The notes under the pieces were generated by a model. The model saw only the letters and a program-made list of their open reading frames with translations. It did not search any database and was not told the origin of the DNA. Shown piece by piece: positions 23,801 to 31,339 of a stretch of DNA of 64,000 nt. The stretch covers positions 1,328,826 through 1,392,825 of the forward strand of contig KL647315.1 in NCBI GenBank assembly GCA_000727475.1, given 5' to 3'. This DNA comes from Sarcocystis neurona. Its lineage: Eukaryota; Apicomplexa; Conoidasida; Eucoccidiorida; Sarcocystidae. Both the position numbers and the translations under genes were made by a program. Position 1 is the stretch's first letter. The number at the start of each line of letters is the position of its first letter.

Positions 23801-25064
23801 GGCAGCCCCTTACACTGAGTATTGAGAAAGCTGTTTCGTATTCTCCAACGTAGTGGTAAAAGCGGGCGGTGAGTAGGAGACTTGCGTCTGCTGCTACGCT
23901 TCTAGCAGCAGTTAATCGTGCTCGAATAGTTCCTATTTGGCTGCAGGAAAAAAGTATAACGGAATGCAGCTGCGGGTGCGTGTCAAGTACCCATGAAAAC
24001 TGGGGAAATACGTTCGCTTTTTCATGTGTGCATACACGTACACGTACGTGTGTACACGGTGCGCGCAAGTACAAGCGTTTCGGAGCTCCAGCATAACAAG
24101 GGCTGTCAGGTCCCACGGTTTTACAGAAAGCGAGGGCTTTAGAGATTTTTTGTATGCTTCAGCTATGTCACTGCCCGAAAGTTCCGGATGCAACAAATTT
24201 TCGCGCGTCTCCACCTGAAAACCACTGTTACTCATGAATGCGTTATGTACGTATGTATTCGTGTGTTAGCAACCATACTACGCACATCAGTACATATTCG
24301 TATGGTGCGGACCTGTACGTGTATATGTATATCTACAGCATCCGTGCCCTCGAAAGTCGATACACGTATACACGTATATTGTTTTTCTATTCCCCAGTAT
24401 AATTCGCAAATAAATTACGCACATCAGTACATATTCATATGGTGTGAAGCTGTATGTAAATATGTATATCTAGAGCCATCGCGCCGTTGAACACCAATAC
24501 ACATATATATATATATATTGAGAGAGAGAGAGAGTGAGTACATCTATTCACCAATGTAGTGTAACAGCCGAAAATTGGTGAACACATGTGTATATATATA
24601 TATGTATCTATTCACGCGTACCCTGAAACATGGGCCTGCAAGCCAGAATGTAATTCGTGGAATCGAGATGTGTTCAAGTTGAGTAACCCGCCCAATTTTC
24701 TGTTTTCAGTTTGCAACTGCAATCTCATGCGTCGACCTCGTGAATTCGTGGTTTATCAATACACCTACGCTTTCCCGTCTGCTCCGTTACCCTCTTGCGC
24801 CTTCTGTTCTTCGTAGTGTAGTAGTGCGGCAGCAGCAGGAAGGGTCATGCTTTTCTTGTTTAGCAGCACTCTGAACATTTGTATCCCTTCTGGTCCGCTG
24901 TTCTGTTGGGCCAAGGCGAACGCGAGCCAAAAAGCGACTTCTTCATCATATTTCAGTGCCTGCTGCTGCTCACATACGCGCTGCAGCTGCCCGTAATGCT
25001 GCCGCTGAGCAAGAAAATACGCCAGGTGCTTTACACGATCTTCTTTCGGGTACGCGTCTGCCAT
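2421..25064 (-). CDS. IFT139: Intraflagellar transport protein 139 (TTC21B-like TPR protein), 13 exons, 3' end not found
   Basis: IFT139 is the large TPR subunit of the IFT-A complex, which drives retrograde transport in flagella. Coccidia keep IFT for the male gamete, while Plasmodium lacks it. Exons on the minus strand, in reading order: 24769-25064, 24117-24224, 23814-23940, 21772-22119, 20467-20770, 17421-17773, 14941-15296, 13349-13505, 11469-12177, 8133-9536, 6514-6823, 5073-5452, 2421-2835. All junctions are GT-AG and the phases agree. The order of TPR segments follows TTC21B, for example HLLK+[17 protein letters not shown] across exons 9-10 and LLQR+[13 protein letters not shown] across exons 11-12. 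About 1,755 codons are recovered although the human protein has about 1,316, because Ala, Gln and Ser tracts are inserted between repeats. The ATG at 25064-25062 begins [20 protein letters not shown] and fits the family N terminus. The final quarter of the family is missing. Alternative: another long TPR protein; the repeat order makes TTC21B much the best reading. Confidence 0.85.
4040..4530. repeat. AT-rich TATACATA-type tract in IFT139 intron 12
   Basis: Alternating purine-pyrimidine AT-rich sequence (ATATATACATACATA variants), part of the 2.2-kb intron 2836-5072. Open frames here encode only Tyr/Ile/Cys/His repeats and are not coding. The rest of that intron is GCATGC-rich unique sequence. 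Confidence 0.8.
5073..5452 (-). CDS. IFT139: IFT139 exon 12
   Basis: The acceptor CTACCGCAG; the reading [19 protein letters not shown], an acidic insertion (Glu/Gln/Pro), then [20 protein letters not shown] and [18 protein letters not shown] then [19 protein letters not shown]. This follows TTC21B AIKFYxEALVH...IMLELARLYLAQDDPxxCLRQC...AxTMMADLMFRKxDYExAVxHL. The donor CGAAG|GTAATG leaves one base. Confidence 0.85.
5453..6513. other. IFT139 intron 11, with CAG-rich part
   Basis: A 1.06-kb intron. About 5460-5860 is rich in CAG on the plus strand, so it reads as CTG/pyrimidine-rich on the transcribed strand just before the acceptor of exon 12. About 6080-6200 is a short CTCCGT/CTAT simple repeat. 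No conserved segment is seen. The splice that skips it restores both phase and TPR order, so it is taken as intron although one minus frame stays open. Confidence 0.6.
6514..6823 (-). CDS. IFT139: IFT139 exon 11
   Basis: The acceptor CATGCAG adds TG to the G left by exon 10. The reading [20 protein letters not shown] then [20 protein letters not shown] corresponds to the family segments KALIKTHNYSxAIxYYExAL and YDLAELLLKLKxYDKAEKVL. The donor CAAAG|GTAAGA leaves two bases that complete Arg with exon 12. Cys and Phe in the second helix pair are unusual for a TPR. Confidence 0.9.
6824..8132. other. IFT139 intron 10, GCATGC-dense
   Basis: A 1.3-kb intron with very many GCATGC palindromes (for example around 6935-7040 and 7090-7320) and few simple repeats. 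A short AT tract precedes the left end of exon 10 at 8090-8108. Nothing coding is recognised. Confidence 0.6.
8133..9536 (-). CDS. IFT139: IFT139 exon 10 (largest)
   Basis: A 1,404-base exon with acceptor AAATTCTGCAG and donor GCGCAG|GTAGCG. It starts [19 protein letters not shown]. About 200 residues of Ala/Ser/Pro/Cys-rich insertion follow, then [90 protein letters not shown] and [20 protein letters not shown]. These match TTC21B blocks of form HRLSIFLELIDVHRLxG, ADLALAQGDIExALSIL, AREKMADIYLKHRKDKxxYIxCFREIAxxxANP and AIVAYEQALNxNPKD, in that order. Confidence 0.9.
9700..10130. repeat. Degenerate tandem repeat, about 72-base unit, in IFT139 intron 9
   Basis: The phrase TGTGAAGAT followed by CTC/TAC words recurs at about 9939, 10013 and 10084, spaced 74 and 71 bases apart, each followed by a TATATATG tract. 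The 240 bases to the left (9700-9938) are looser CTATCT/CTGT variants of the same type. Confidence 0.6.
10228..10705. repeat. Imperfect inverted repeat, arms about 150 bases
   Basis: The left arm is about 10228-10390 and the right arm about 10556-10705. Read as reverse complement, the left arm matches the right arm over nearly its full length, including the shared words GTCCCTCCCTTTTTCTTTGG and CACGAGCAC. The spacer is about 165 bases and contains an AT tract and a GCATGC. It lies inside IFT139 intron 9. Confidence 0.7.
10880..11310. repeat. AT-rich TATACATA-type tract in IFT139 intron 9
   Basis: Mostly TATATATA, ACATATATA and GTATATATG words with two partial copies of a longer phrase (TACGTAGGGGTCCCTATATAC at about 11096 and a related CCATGTGTAGGGGTCGTTAGG at about 11017). 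No coding potential. Confidence 0.7.
11469..12177 (-). CDS. IFT139: IFT139 exon 9, with a Ser/Asp/Arg repeat tract
   Basis: The first part, [20 protein letters not shown], and the last part, [20 protein letters not shown] to CPCFHLLK, are the two halves of a TTC21B TPR pair (forms LLQAVFLIAKVKYLSGDIEA and LLLAQVYLSQxxxxxxxQSLE...YPLYHLIK). Between them lies a simple-sequence insertion of SSDSSSSR units (about 11707-11930) followed by basic repeats. The acceptor ATGCAG|GAA and the donor CTGAAAG|GTAACG leave one base, and the splice to exon 10 restores HLLKGE. Confidence 0.85.
11707..11930 (-). repeat. Coding simple repeat (SSDSSSSR units) inside IFT139 exon 9
   Basis: Near-perfect 21- to 24-base units of CTGCTGCTGCTGTCGCTGCTC type on the plus strand. 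On the coding strand they read Ser-Ser-Asp-Ser-Ser-Ser-Ser-Arg. Units to the left decay into Arg/Ser/Gly-rich copies. The tract separates two halves of one conserved TPR pair. Confidence 0.85.
12270..13280. repeat. CA/GACA array in IFT139 intron 8
   Basis: About 1 kb of ACACACAC, AGACACAC and AGAGACAC words mixed with ATATATAT blocks on the plus strand; it fills nearly all of the intron 12178-13348. It looks like the reverse complement of the array at 18080-18990. Confidence 0.8.
13349..13505 (-). CDS. IFT139: IFT139 exon 8
   Basis: The acceptor CCCTTCTGCAG and the reading [20 protein letters not shown] then [17 protein letters not shown] fit the conserved stretch of form YLSFCPxQPxxPGQPLxxLLRRCxxVLExVVxxxPG. 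The donor GCA|GTAGGC ends in phase 0. Another frame of the same bases also looks open, but its phase does not join the neighbours. Confidence 0.7.
13506..14940. other. IFT139 intron 7, mixed sequence
   Basis: A 1.4-kb intron. 13506-14060 is unique, GCATGC-rich sequence; 14100-14380 holds CACACA and ATACATACATA tracts; 14600-14930 is CAG-rich on the plus strand (CTG on the transcribed strand) just before the donor of exon 7. Two minus frames stay open at 14563-14940, but no family segment is recognised and exons 7 and 8 join in phase without it. Confidence 0.5.
14941..15296 (-). CDS. IFT139: IFT139 exon 7
   Basis: The acceptor GTTTGTAG sits behind a CTG-rich pyrimidine tract. The reading [18 protein letters not shown], an Ala-rich insertion, then [20 protein letters not shown] matches the TTC21B stretch of form ELIYLHAxLA...LEGLPLGxxYFxxLNPDFLLEI. 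The donor AAAT|GTGAGA leaves two bases and joins exon 8 in phase. A second donor, CAG|GTGGCC at 14988, is possible. Confidence 0.7.
15297..15860. other. CAG/CTG-rich part of IFT139 intron 6
   Basis: Plus-strand CAG repeats, so CTG- and pyrimidine-rich on the transcribed strand, ending at the acceptor of exon 7. One minus frame (15376-15645) begins [15 protein letters not shown], which resembles a TPR helix, so a small extra exon cannot be excluded. It is not needed for phase agreement. Confidence 0.45.
15860..17160. repeat. AT-rich TATACATA-type tract in IFT139 intron 6
   Basis: About 1.3 kb of TATATACA, GTATATAT and ACGTATAC words broken by a short unique block at about 16340-16500. No coding potential. 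Long alternating AT runs (16738-16880, 17128-17157) could form cruciforms or vary in length. Confidence 0.75.
17421..17773 (-). CDS. IFT139: IFT139 exon 6
   Basis: The acceptor GTGTAG takes two bases to complete the codon left by exon 5; the donor CAA|GTGAGC ends in phase 0. The reading is Ala-, Gln- and Thr-rich ([48 protein letters not shown]) and falls where TTC21B has its third to fifth TPRs. Similarity is weak. The assignment rests on phase agreement on both sides and on position. Confidence 0.6.
18080..18990. repeat. GT/TGTC array in IFT139 intron 5
   Basis: About 0.9 kb of GTGTGTGT, TGTCTGTG and TATATGTG words within the intron 17774-20466. It is the opposite orientation to the CA/GACA array at 12270-13280. 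Its open frames encode only Cys/Val/Tyr repeats. Confidence 0.8.
18991..20466. other. Unique part of IFT139 intron 5
   Basis: Sequence with little repeat apart from an AT palindrome at about 20117-20160 (ATATAT blocks on both sides of CATGTAAT). GCATGC is almost absent from here to about 33.6 kb. No exon recognised. Confidence 0.5.
20467..20770 (-). CDS. IFT139: IFT139 exon 5
   Basis: The acceptor ACACACACACAG is followed by [20 protein letters not shown], a close match to the TTC21B repeat of form ALExVNQIIVxxPxFLPAxx. Two further helix pairs follow ([33 protein letters not shown]). The donor AAAA|GTAGCG leaves one base. This is among the most recognisable exons of the gene. Confidence 0.85.
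20771..21771. other. IFT139 intron 4
   Basis: A 1.0-kb intron of mostly unique, repeat-poor sequence. It begins after the donor GCA|GTACGT and ends in an ACACACACACAG acceptor. Nothing else recognised. Confidence 0.65.
21772..22119 (-). CDS. IFT139: IFT139 exon 4
   Basis: The acceptor is CCTCTGCAG and the donor GCA|GTACGT; the length of 348 is a multiple of three. The start [20 protein letters not shown] matches the conserved stretch after TPR2 (form GHVLKAWLDITRG). It is followed by an Ala-rich insertion and then [18 protein letters not shown], the ALLGxAxCLE-like helix. A stretch of different composition in the middle (Arg/Glu-rich) is absent from typical family members. Confidence 0.8.
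22120..23813. other. IFT139 intron 3
   Basis: A 1.7-kb intron of repeat-poor sequence with one AT tract at about 23450-23505. A minus-strand open frame at 22793-23143 looks protein-like in part ([20 protein letters not shown]), but exons 3 and 4 join in phase and in family order without it. Confidence 0.55.
23814..23940 (-). CDS. IFT139: IFT139 exon 3
   Basis: The acceptor TTTTTTCCTGCAG is strong and the donor AGT|GTAAGG is good. The reading [20 protein letters not shown] then [10 protein letters not shown] fits the TTC21B helix pair of form ExxDxRVxExxKxAxEKALYHAGLFLWHIGRxxKA. It ends in phase 0 and joins exon 4 as ...FSILS+[15 protein letters not shown]. Confidence 0.8.
24117..24224 (-). 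CDS. IFT139: IFT139 exon 2
   Basis: A short exon with reading [20 protein letters not shown] and then [12 protein letters not shown]. The acceptor AACAG|T takes the two bases left by exon 1, and the donor CC|GTGGGA leaves two bases, as exon 3 requires. The donor is not a strong consensus. The frame stays open to about 24073 (donor GTACTT), so the left boundary is uncertain. It corresponds to the linker between the first two TPR blocks. Confidence 0.55.
24277..24520. repeat. Direct duplication, 137-base spacing
   Basis: The phrase CGCACATCAGTACATATTC, followed by (G/A)TATGGTG, occurs at 24281 and 24418. Similarity continues through the ATATGTATATCTA phrase and the gatacac/aatacac phrase to about 24413 and 24515. 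Both copies lie in IFT139 intron 1. Confidence 0.75.
24769..25064 (-). CDS. IFT139: IFT139 exon 1 (start codon)
   Basis: The ATG is at 25064-25062. An upstream in-frame GTG is unlikely to be used in a eukaryote. About 98 residues contain two helix pairs; [20 protein letters not shown] and [20 protein letters not shown] follow the TTC21B N terminus (a repeat of form FxxAxxxLxEGxxxEAxxxF, then NKxxxSLxxxxALIYA). The donor chosen is GC|GTAGGT (leaves two bases), because it suits the next acceptor. A second possible donor is GAGG|GTAACG at 24791, but its phase does not fit. Confidence 0.8.
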
Positions 25065-26817
25065 CGTGTAAAAGTTTGAAATGAGAGTGCTTTGAGCGAC
25101 GAGTGTAGCTTTGCTAGTCGTTGCACCCAGGTCCAACACGTGTCATTGCACGTAGAACCGAAAAGACAAATCCCCTTTTGTGCTTGTGTCCGCGTTGGAA
25201 GGCCGGTAGGGGAATGCGGAACTCAACGGGAAGAGTTCCACATTTGACTTCAGTGTGTTGTAACGAGGTGACTGACATTAACACCGCTGAGTTAAATGCG
25301 AGCGGCTAAAACTGGCACTAGCCGTTCCAGCTGCCCAGACTAATAGACTTGTTGAGGCGCGGGCACTCGAGCAAGACGCGTCTCGTTCATGTGTGTAGGG
25401 GTGTCATGATGTACCTGTGAATACGATGGATATATGTACGTATGTGTATACGAATGTGTGGAGCGTTACACGTGTAGGCGTTGCAATTATTACATTGAGG
25501 TTGCCTGATAGGGAGGTACGGTACAATGTTAAGTTTGTTCTATAAGATACACGAGTGTCCGAGTGCCGGTGCTGAGCCCGCGGAACTGCATTTATCCAGG
25601 TCCGTTCCCGGTGGCAGTGGTATTGATTTACACATATGTGCGCTCAAAAACGTGGTACGTGTATCCATTTGTGTACGTGCATATGCGTGTTGTATGCAGT
25701 CCGTATGTGTGTGTATATATATGTACGCATGAATGCTGCGCGTATGTATGCGTGTACGTATGCTCTTACGCGTATGTGTATATATATATATGTATAAATA
25801 TATGTATATATGTGTACGACTAATGAGCGACACAGAGATATGTTGGCTTCTCAAACTCAAGCGAACGTTCACGAACCTGTGTTATCGAGCGTTGTCTGCG
25901 ACTGGCGTTGCAATCGACAGTGTATTGGGACGAAGCGTCGAACCACTGTGTACGAACATAGAGCAAAGAAAGCGTTAACGGGTTGAAAAACGAAGCACTT
26001 GAATAGTCGGAGGAGTTAAACATTGAGGATGACACACGGACAAACGGGAAAAAAGACGGGGTGATGCTCTGCGGGGATTCCAGATGACGAGCTTCCGGGT
26101 TTTGCTACCTTCACCACACCCACTTGTACAGGATTCCTGTGCCGCTGTGGTACCCCCAATAGAGACAAAGCGCCTTGAGAGCAAAGGCAGAGAACAAATA
26201 TCTGCACCTCGTACAGACGTACGAAGATACACTCATATTTGTACGCAAAAACATTTGCTTAGTGCGGCGCACAACCACAACATACCTATGTATACGTGTG
26301 TATGGGCATAAGTGTGTACACAAACGTATATAAATATGCACAAACCTGTGGTCTTTCGAAAGTTCACACGTGTAGTAGAACTCGGCAGTGTTTCTACGAA
26401 CGGGCTCACACCCCTGTTGATTTTTTTGCACATCGCTCACTCGTGTATTTTACACGTGTGAGCAAAGGGTTGACTGTTAGGGTACATAAATATGAATGGA
26501 AGTCCACGTACGTGTGTGCTGTATGTGAAAGCAGCTTGTGGAGTAAGAGGAAAAGAGCAAATTCACGTAGCGGTATGTAGCATGCGGGATACACGGGTAG
26601 GGAGAGTCAACGATGAAGAAAAGGCGACCTTCGAGTGCATATGTGTACATTAACAGAGACAACGACATACATATAAATATATGTTTACGTGAAGTTCATC
26701 AAGAGCACCCAACAGCTTGTTCTTCGTGATAGTAGAGAAGGCGAAATTTCCAGTATTCCGCGGTACAGCGTGCAGCATTTACGTGCTGCGCCTGCCGCTG
26801 CCCCACTTACTCAGCTG

Positions 26818-26910
26818 CTTCCAGCGGCGCGTAAATTCATTTCTTTCATTTGTTTCTCTACATTAACGACAGCCTCCAAGAAGAACGCATCACCCACCGG
26901 CTGCACATAT
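26818..26910 (-). CDS. Possible unassigned short exon
   Basis: After the acceptor-like TATATGTGCAG the minus strand reads PVGDAFFLEAVVNVEKQMKE then MNLRAAGSS and a stop. The composition is protein-like, in contrast to the surrounding Cys/Tyr/Val-rich frames. A strong GTAAGT follows the stop directly, so the exon could also be read differently. No family recognised. It might belong to a small gene between midasin and IFT139. Confidence 0.2.
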
Positions 26911-27238
26911 ACAAGCTCAACATAAACATGAATACCTACACAAACACATAGGTCTACACGTGCTAACACGCACGTGTTCGTGCGAGCATACATACTTGCG
27001 TACATGCACATGCATCCACTCGGACATACACGCACAAGTACGTACCTACCTAAATACGCAGGTGTATATGTGGTATATGTGGATCCGTACATCCCTAAAT
27101 GGTCAAACACACCCATCTATACATGTACACTCTTCCACATGAATCCCTGTCCCTACACGTTTAGACATGAGTGCACAGTGTTCTATTCAGTTGTAGGTGA
27201 AAACAAACGTATGTTTTGGCGGTGGTCTTGAAAGGCGT

Positions 27239-27507
27239 TACTCTTTGACAACATTGAAAATGAATCCGATCCACACACACGCTTGGCCGTTCCGTAGCGG
27301 AGAATTTGGCTTTAAAAAGGAAGTCTTCATATTTACAACAGGATCAAGCGGAGCGCGTGAGACTTGCAGACTACATGCTGGCGTGTATATGCGGGCAGAA
27401 AAGTGAACTCGGAAAGCGCGACCGTCGCCAAAGGCGATGCAAAGATAATTCCCCGAATCATCGGGTGCTTGAGGTCTCGCGCACAAGTTTCTATACTTCC
27501 ACCTGCA
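27239..27507 (-). CDS. Possible unassigned exon
   Basis: Behind the good acceptor CTTGCTGCAG two frames are open for 55 to 90 codons. One reads APDDSGNYLCIAFGDGRAF and later PLDPVVNMKTSFLKPNSP; the other reads DLKHPMIRGIIFASPLATVA then LSEF. The second faintly recalls the start of a DCP1-type decapping domain (form DPxIxxIVxxxSxVALYxF), but the rest of that domain was not found. Function unknown. Confidence 0.2.
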
Positions 27508-27577
27508 GCAAGCACTACGAAACATACCCCAAAGCACGCAGGAGTGTGTATATATATGTATGTATATATATATAGTA

Positions 27578-27657
27578 GAATGTATAAGACGGCAGTCGGG
27601 AATATAGTCATTGCTGCGAATGTATAAGACGGCAGTCGGGAATATAGTCATTGCTGC
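27578..27657. repeat. Perfect 40-base tandem duplication
   Basis: Two identical adjacent copies of a 40-base unit beginning GAATGTATAAGACGGCAGTC. The second copy starts at 27618. Identity of the two copies points to a very recent duplication or to an assembly artefact. Confidence 0.9.
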
Positions 27658-27780
27658 GTTTCCGTGAAGGCAGGCGTGGTCCAAGAGTCATGAGAGGGAT
27701 CACTTGCCACAGTCGTAGTCTTCTAAACCGCCCGCAGTGTGGGAGTGTGCCTGCTACTAAGTGAATATCCCTTACTTTAC

Positions 27781-27970
27781 CAACATCATTCGTGTGTCTA
27801 TCTGTCTATCTGTCTATTTGTCTATCTATCTATATGTGTAGTTACCAGTATCATTTGTCTGTCTATCTGTCTATCCGTCTATTTGTCTGTCTATCTATCT
27901 ATCTGTGTAGTTACCAGTATCAATCGTCTCTCTACCTGTCTATCCGTCTATTTGTCTATCTATTGATATA
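27781..27970. repeat. CTAT/CTGT minisatellite, 69-base higher-order unit
   Basis: Three copies of a unit made of a GTTACCAGTATCA-type phrase (full copies at 27841 and 27910; a diverged CAACATCATTCGT at 27781) followed by TCTATCTGTCTATC repeats. Confidence 0.8.
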
Positions 27971-28291
27971 TACAGTCATCTGTGCCGTGCCAAAGCGTGT
28001 AGATCGGGGAGCAACAGCGTAGATGAAGGAGTTAATCTTCTGTGCAGTTTTTCATGAATAATATAAATACAGTAAATGGAGTGGTGATGCTTCCGTCCTG
28101 CGTAAGGGCGGTCTGAAGAGCCCTTGATCGCTGCAGACAGCACCTGTACTGCCGGTACGCATAGAGCGGTGAGACGCGCCCTTTATAAAATTTTACGTGG
28201 AGAAGAAATCTTTTTTAGTCTGGTGCTCTTCACGACGTACTACCCTTGAAGTTAATTAGACCGGTGGAGCACTAGCATTCACTACCGGTGA

Positions 28292-28618
28292 ATGGTGAAA
28301 ATGATCTACGCCTTTTCCTGTGGTCCTCATGTCCGGTGCGTGGTCCGACGCAGTGCGAAAATAGTGCACGGACAATGCTGCCTAGAGCTTCAAGATACGC
28401 TGTATAAAAAGGTACGTCTGTTAACAGTAGGAGTTTCAGGTAATGTTGAAGACGTTTGTGCTGTTGCGAAAGTGGCGCATGGACAATGGAGCGTAGATCG
28501 TCTAGATACACTGGATAAAAAGATAAGCGTGCTGTCAATAGGAGAGCGAGGTAATGTTGAGGCTTCGTACGCGTTCATACACGGTGACTCACTCTATCAC
28601 GAGCTGAGGCTCTCCTAG
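28292..28618 (+). CDS. Possible small unassigned coding segment with an in-frame 37-residue repeat
   Basis: A 108-codon open frame containing two adjacent diverged copies of a 111-base unit (about 28331-28441 and 28442-28552) and part of a third. The copies share AK(I/V)xHGQ, (Q/L)DTLxKK, LxxG and GNVE at a spacing of exactly 37 codons. Differences keep the frame open and are often conservative. No family recognised and no start context or splice site supports a gene model. It could be a remnant of a repetitive element. Confidence 0.25.
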   Translation: MVKMIYAFSCGPHVRCVVRRSAKIVHGQCCLELQDTLYKKVRLLTVGVSGNVEDVCAVAKVAHGQWSVDRLDTLDKKISVLSIGERGNVEASYAFIHGDSLYHELRLS

Positions 28619-30338
28619 CGCACAACACCTCGTGTGAGCGGCAGCAGAGCGCTGGCAAATCCTTCTTAGGACAAATAGTCATTGCTCGTCTGCATAATGT
28701 GAAGAAGAATGGGGACGTCTCCTGTACGGTTGATGATTTTTTAGGCTGTCCGTTGCGAATCCGTCTAGCAAACATTTGAGTCTGTCTTACTTAGCACTAC
28801 GTTTCCTCCACAGTACGTGGAAGAAGCAGGAAACTACTTTTACGTCTGATAGGATAGACGATAAAACGGAAAGATGACACGGCTTTGGAGCGCTTAGTTG
28901 ATATGATACACGATAAAAAGACAAAATGTCACTGCTGCAGGGAGCCCGTTGTACACCTGTGTTGTCCAGTGATTTAAAAGTATGCAAGTATGAGGAAGAT
29001 GCCGAAGAAGGTGATGTTGTTGTCAGTTTGCAATCTCTGCAGGGTAAGGCACACGAGGGAAAAGAATAGTGGGGGCGTTGGACCTCTCTTTGAAAAGCTG
29101 TTTTATCCCTGTGTGGATACCGTCAAAGTGCACGCAGCAAGCTAGTCGTAGAGATGGGACTGACTACAATTCCACACCGCTTTTTCGAAGTATTAGAGTG
29201 GGGGCCGGGCAGTCATCAACTATTTCTAGATGTCGTTGAATACAACTGCGAAACATGAAATTTGGTGTCACGCAATATGAGTAAATCACACAGCCATGTA
29301 CGAATCAAGGTGACGGGTGCCCACCGTGCTCTAAGATCACTTGGTTCCACTCGTGCAATGTGTATGACCAAGCTCTTTCACCATACCACATAAAAGTGTG
29401 AGAGGAGTGTGCAGTCGAGGCGTTAACTGTTTCGTCATTCATTTGTCACGCTGCATAGAACTTAGTTTAAGTCCCGGGAAAAGAAACATTCTGGTTCGCG
29501 GGCAGAGTTCAGCAAACGACGAGAAGAAATACACTGCTGCACTTTACACGTCACCGTGTTTTTGTATAGCTGTGCAGAATATGCAACGCATCTGAGGGGG
29601 GGGGAAAAGGAAATACAGTGCTATTATTGTTTGCTGACACTTCCCCTTAACGTGCGTCTCCTGTGCCGCCTTCTTCCCTCGTTCAAAATCTCTTACGAGA
29701 AAAGCCCAGTTGACCTACTGCCGAATGACTGAAACATTCAGTCACGCGACTCCTGCAGAGTTTAGGTGTACACGCATACGTATTTATGCGTTTGCGGGAG
29801 TAGATGCGCGTTTCACGTGTGTGTGTACTTGGATGCTCGTTGCAGCACCAGCAGCTCGATAATCTATATTTATTTTACTGTAGAAACTACTTTTACGCAA
29901 ATGAACCTGCATATTTCCACCCAATACATATGCAAACCTCTACAATTACGCCTTCGATCCTGCAGCATCGAACGAACTTGTGTTAGTACATCTGAGGTTG
30001 TAATATACGAACAAGCGAACACTACTGCTCTAGCAACAGCAGCGGTGGTCTTCCCAACGTTTTATTTCCACGTGGTTGCAAAACTTATGCTTATATTGGA
30101 GGTGTACAAGTGAACGCTAATTGGTGTGTACGGTTGCGCACACACGTCAATAATTTTTTCATTCGTTTCTTCTCTCTGTCACCATTCACACATATACATA
30201 TATATACGTATACACACATAAATGCCGGTGTTGCGGACGCGAAGCTAAAGATGCAACTCCTTACCTGTTGTATCTATATACATATATATACACCAAGTTT
30301 CTACAAACGTGTATACTTGTACGACGTATCGAAACGCC

Positions 30339-30370
<32 letters not shown>

Positions 30371-30869
30371 CTATATGTATGCACACGTACGTACATATAT
30401 TCGCAGTATTGCGAATGTTGCCTGGGTATCCAGCACACACGTACACATTCGTATACGAGGACATTATTAAGCACGCACATTTAAGTAGTAAATAAAATCC
30501 TGTTAATCTTCGCCTATTTTCTATGACTTTTCTGTTGCACACACGTGGACGGCGTTTGACAAGAAAATCTGTGGAACCAGACGCATACACGTGTAGATTT
30601 ATGTCCACACGTGCATATATCGTCTGTGTAGACAGACGACATAGGTTCCTGCCTCGACGACAACACGACACTTGAGAAACAAACTTGTGGAATCCCTTCC
30701 ATATAACGTACCACCATATCCGCACGAATATGTTTACATATAAATACAGGGGGGTACGTGTCGCTATCTCTGCGACTAAGCCACTCGCACTAATACTTCA
30801 ACGAATGCGCATACGTGCTGAGCCGACATACATACGTACGGGTAAGACATGGAATAGCGCAACAGGCTT

Positions 30870-31205
30870 TTACGTGAAGAGCATTTTCTTCATATCGTTT
30901 CCCACTGAAGAGGGCAGAAGGTAAAAAGAGGCGCCGAAAGTGAGTGAGAAGTCCTGAGCATTCTGCGCGAGAGTCAACAAAGGAATGATTCTACTGCGAC
31001 CACCAGCAACGAAAGGGTGAGAGCCGGTGCGTACGCCGTCGGCCATTGGACAAATAAATAAAGGTACACCTACTCTGATGTTGTATAAAGGTACTGATAC
31101 GGTACTTAACTCGTCGTCAGACTGCGCTGCTATCTGATGGTGCTCCCACCGATACACGTCCTCCTGCGTTTCGAACGTGCAATGACCAACCTCCACGGTC
31201 CGCAT
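30870..31205 (-). CDS. Possible unassigned exon
   Basis: A minus-strand frame reading TQEDVYRWEHHQIAAQSDDE, LYNIRVGVPLFICPMADGVR and IIPLLTLAQNAQDFSLTFGA. It has ordinary protein composition unlike the nearby low-complexity frames. No domain recognised, and no clear splice sites at both ends. It may belong to an unannotated gene between midasin and IFT139. Confidence 0.2.
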   Translation of the reverse strand: MRTVEVGHCTFETQEDVYRWEHHQIAAQSDDELSTVSVPLYNIRVGVPLFICPMADGVRTGSHPFVAGGRSRIIPLLTLAQNAQDFSLTFGASFYLLPSSVGNDMKKMLFT

Positions 31206-31339
31206 TCCTCTACAGCAGGACGCCGTTCACGAAAACTTCTTAGCGTACCTCGTCACATATGCGCACATACACGCAGCTTACTACAGTCGCGGATCTGTAG
31301 GAAGACGAACGTCTACAGATGCATATGTGGACGTGTGTC

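Noticed and set aside
27239..27507. DCP1 decapping domain
   Set aside because: Only about 20 residues are similar and the conserved second half of the domain (GTLFVYxRS, GFxIxNR) is absent nearby.
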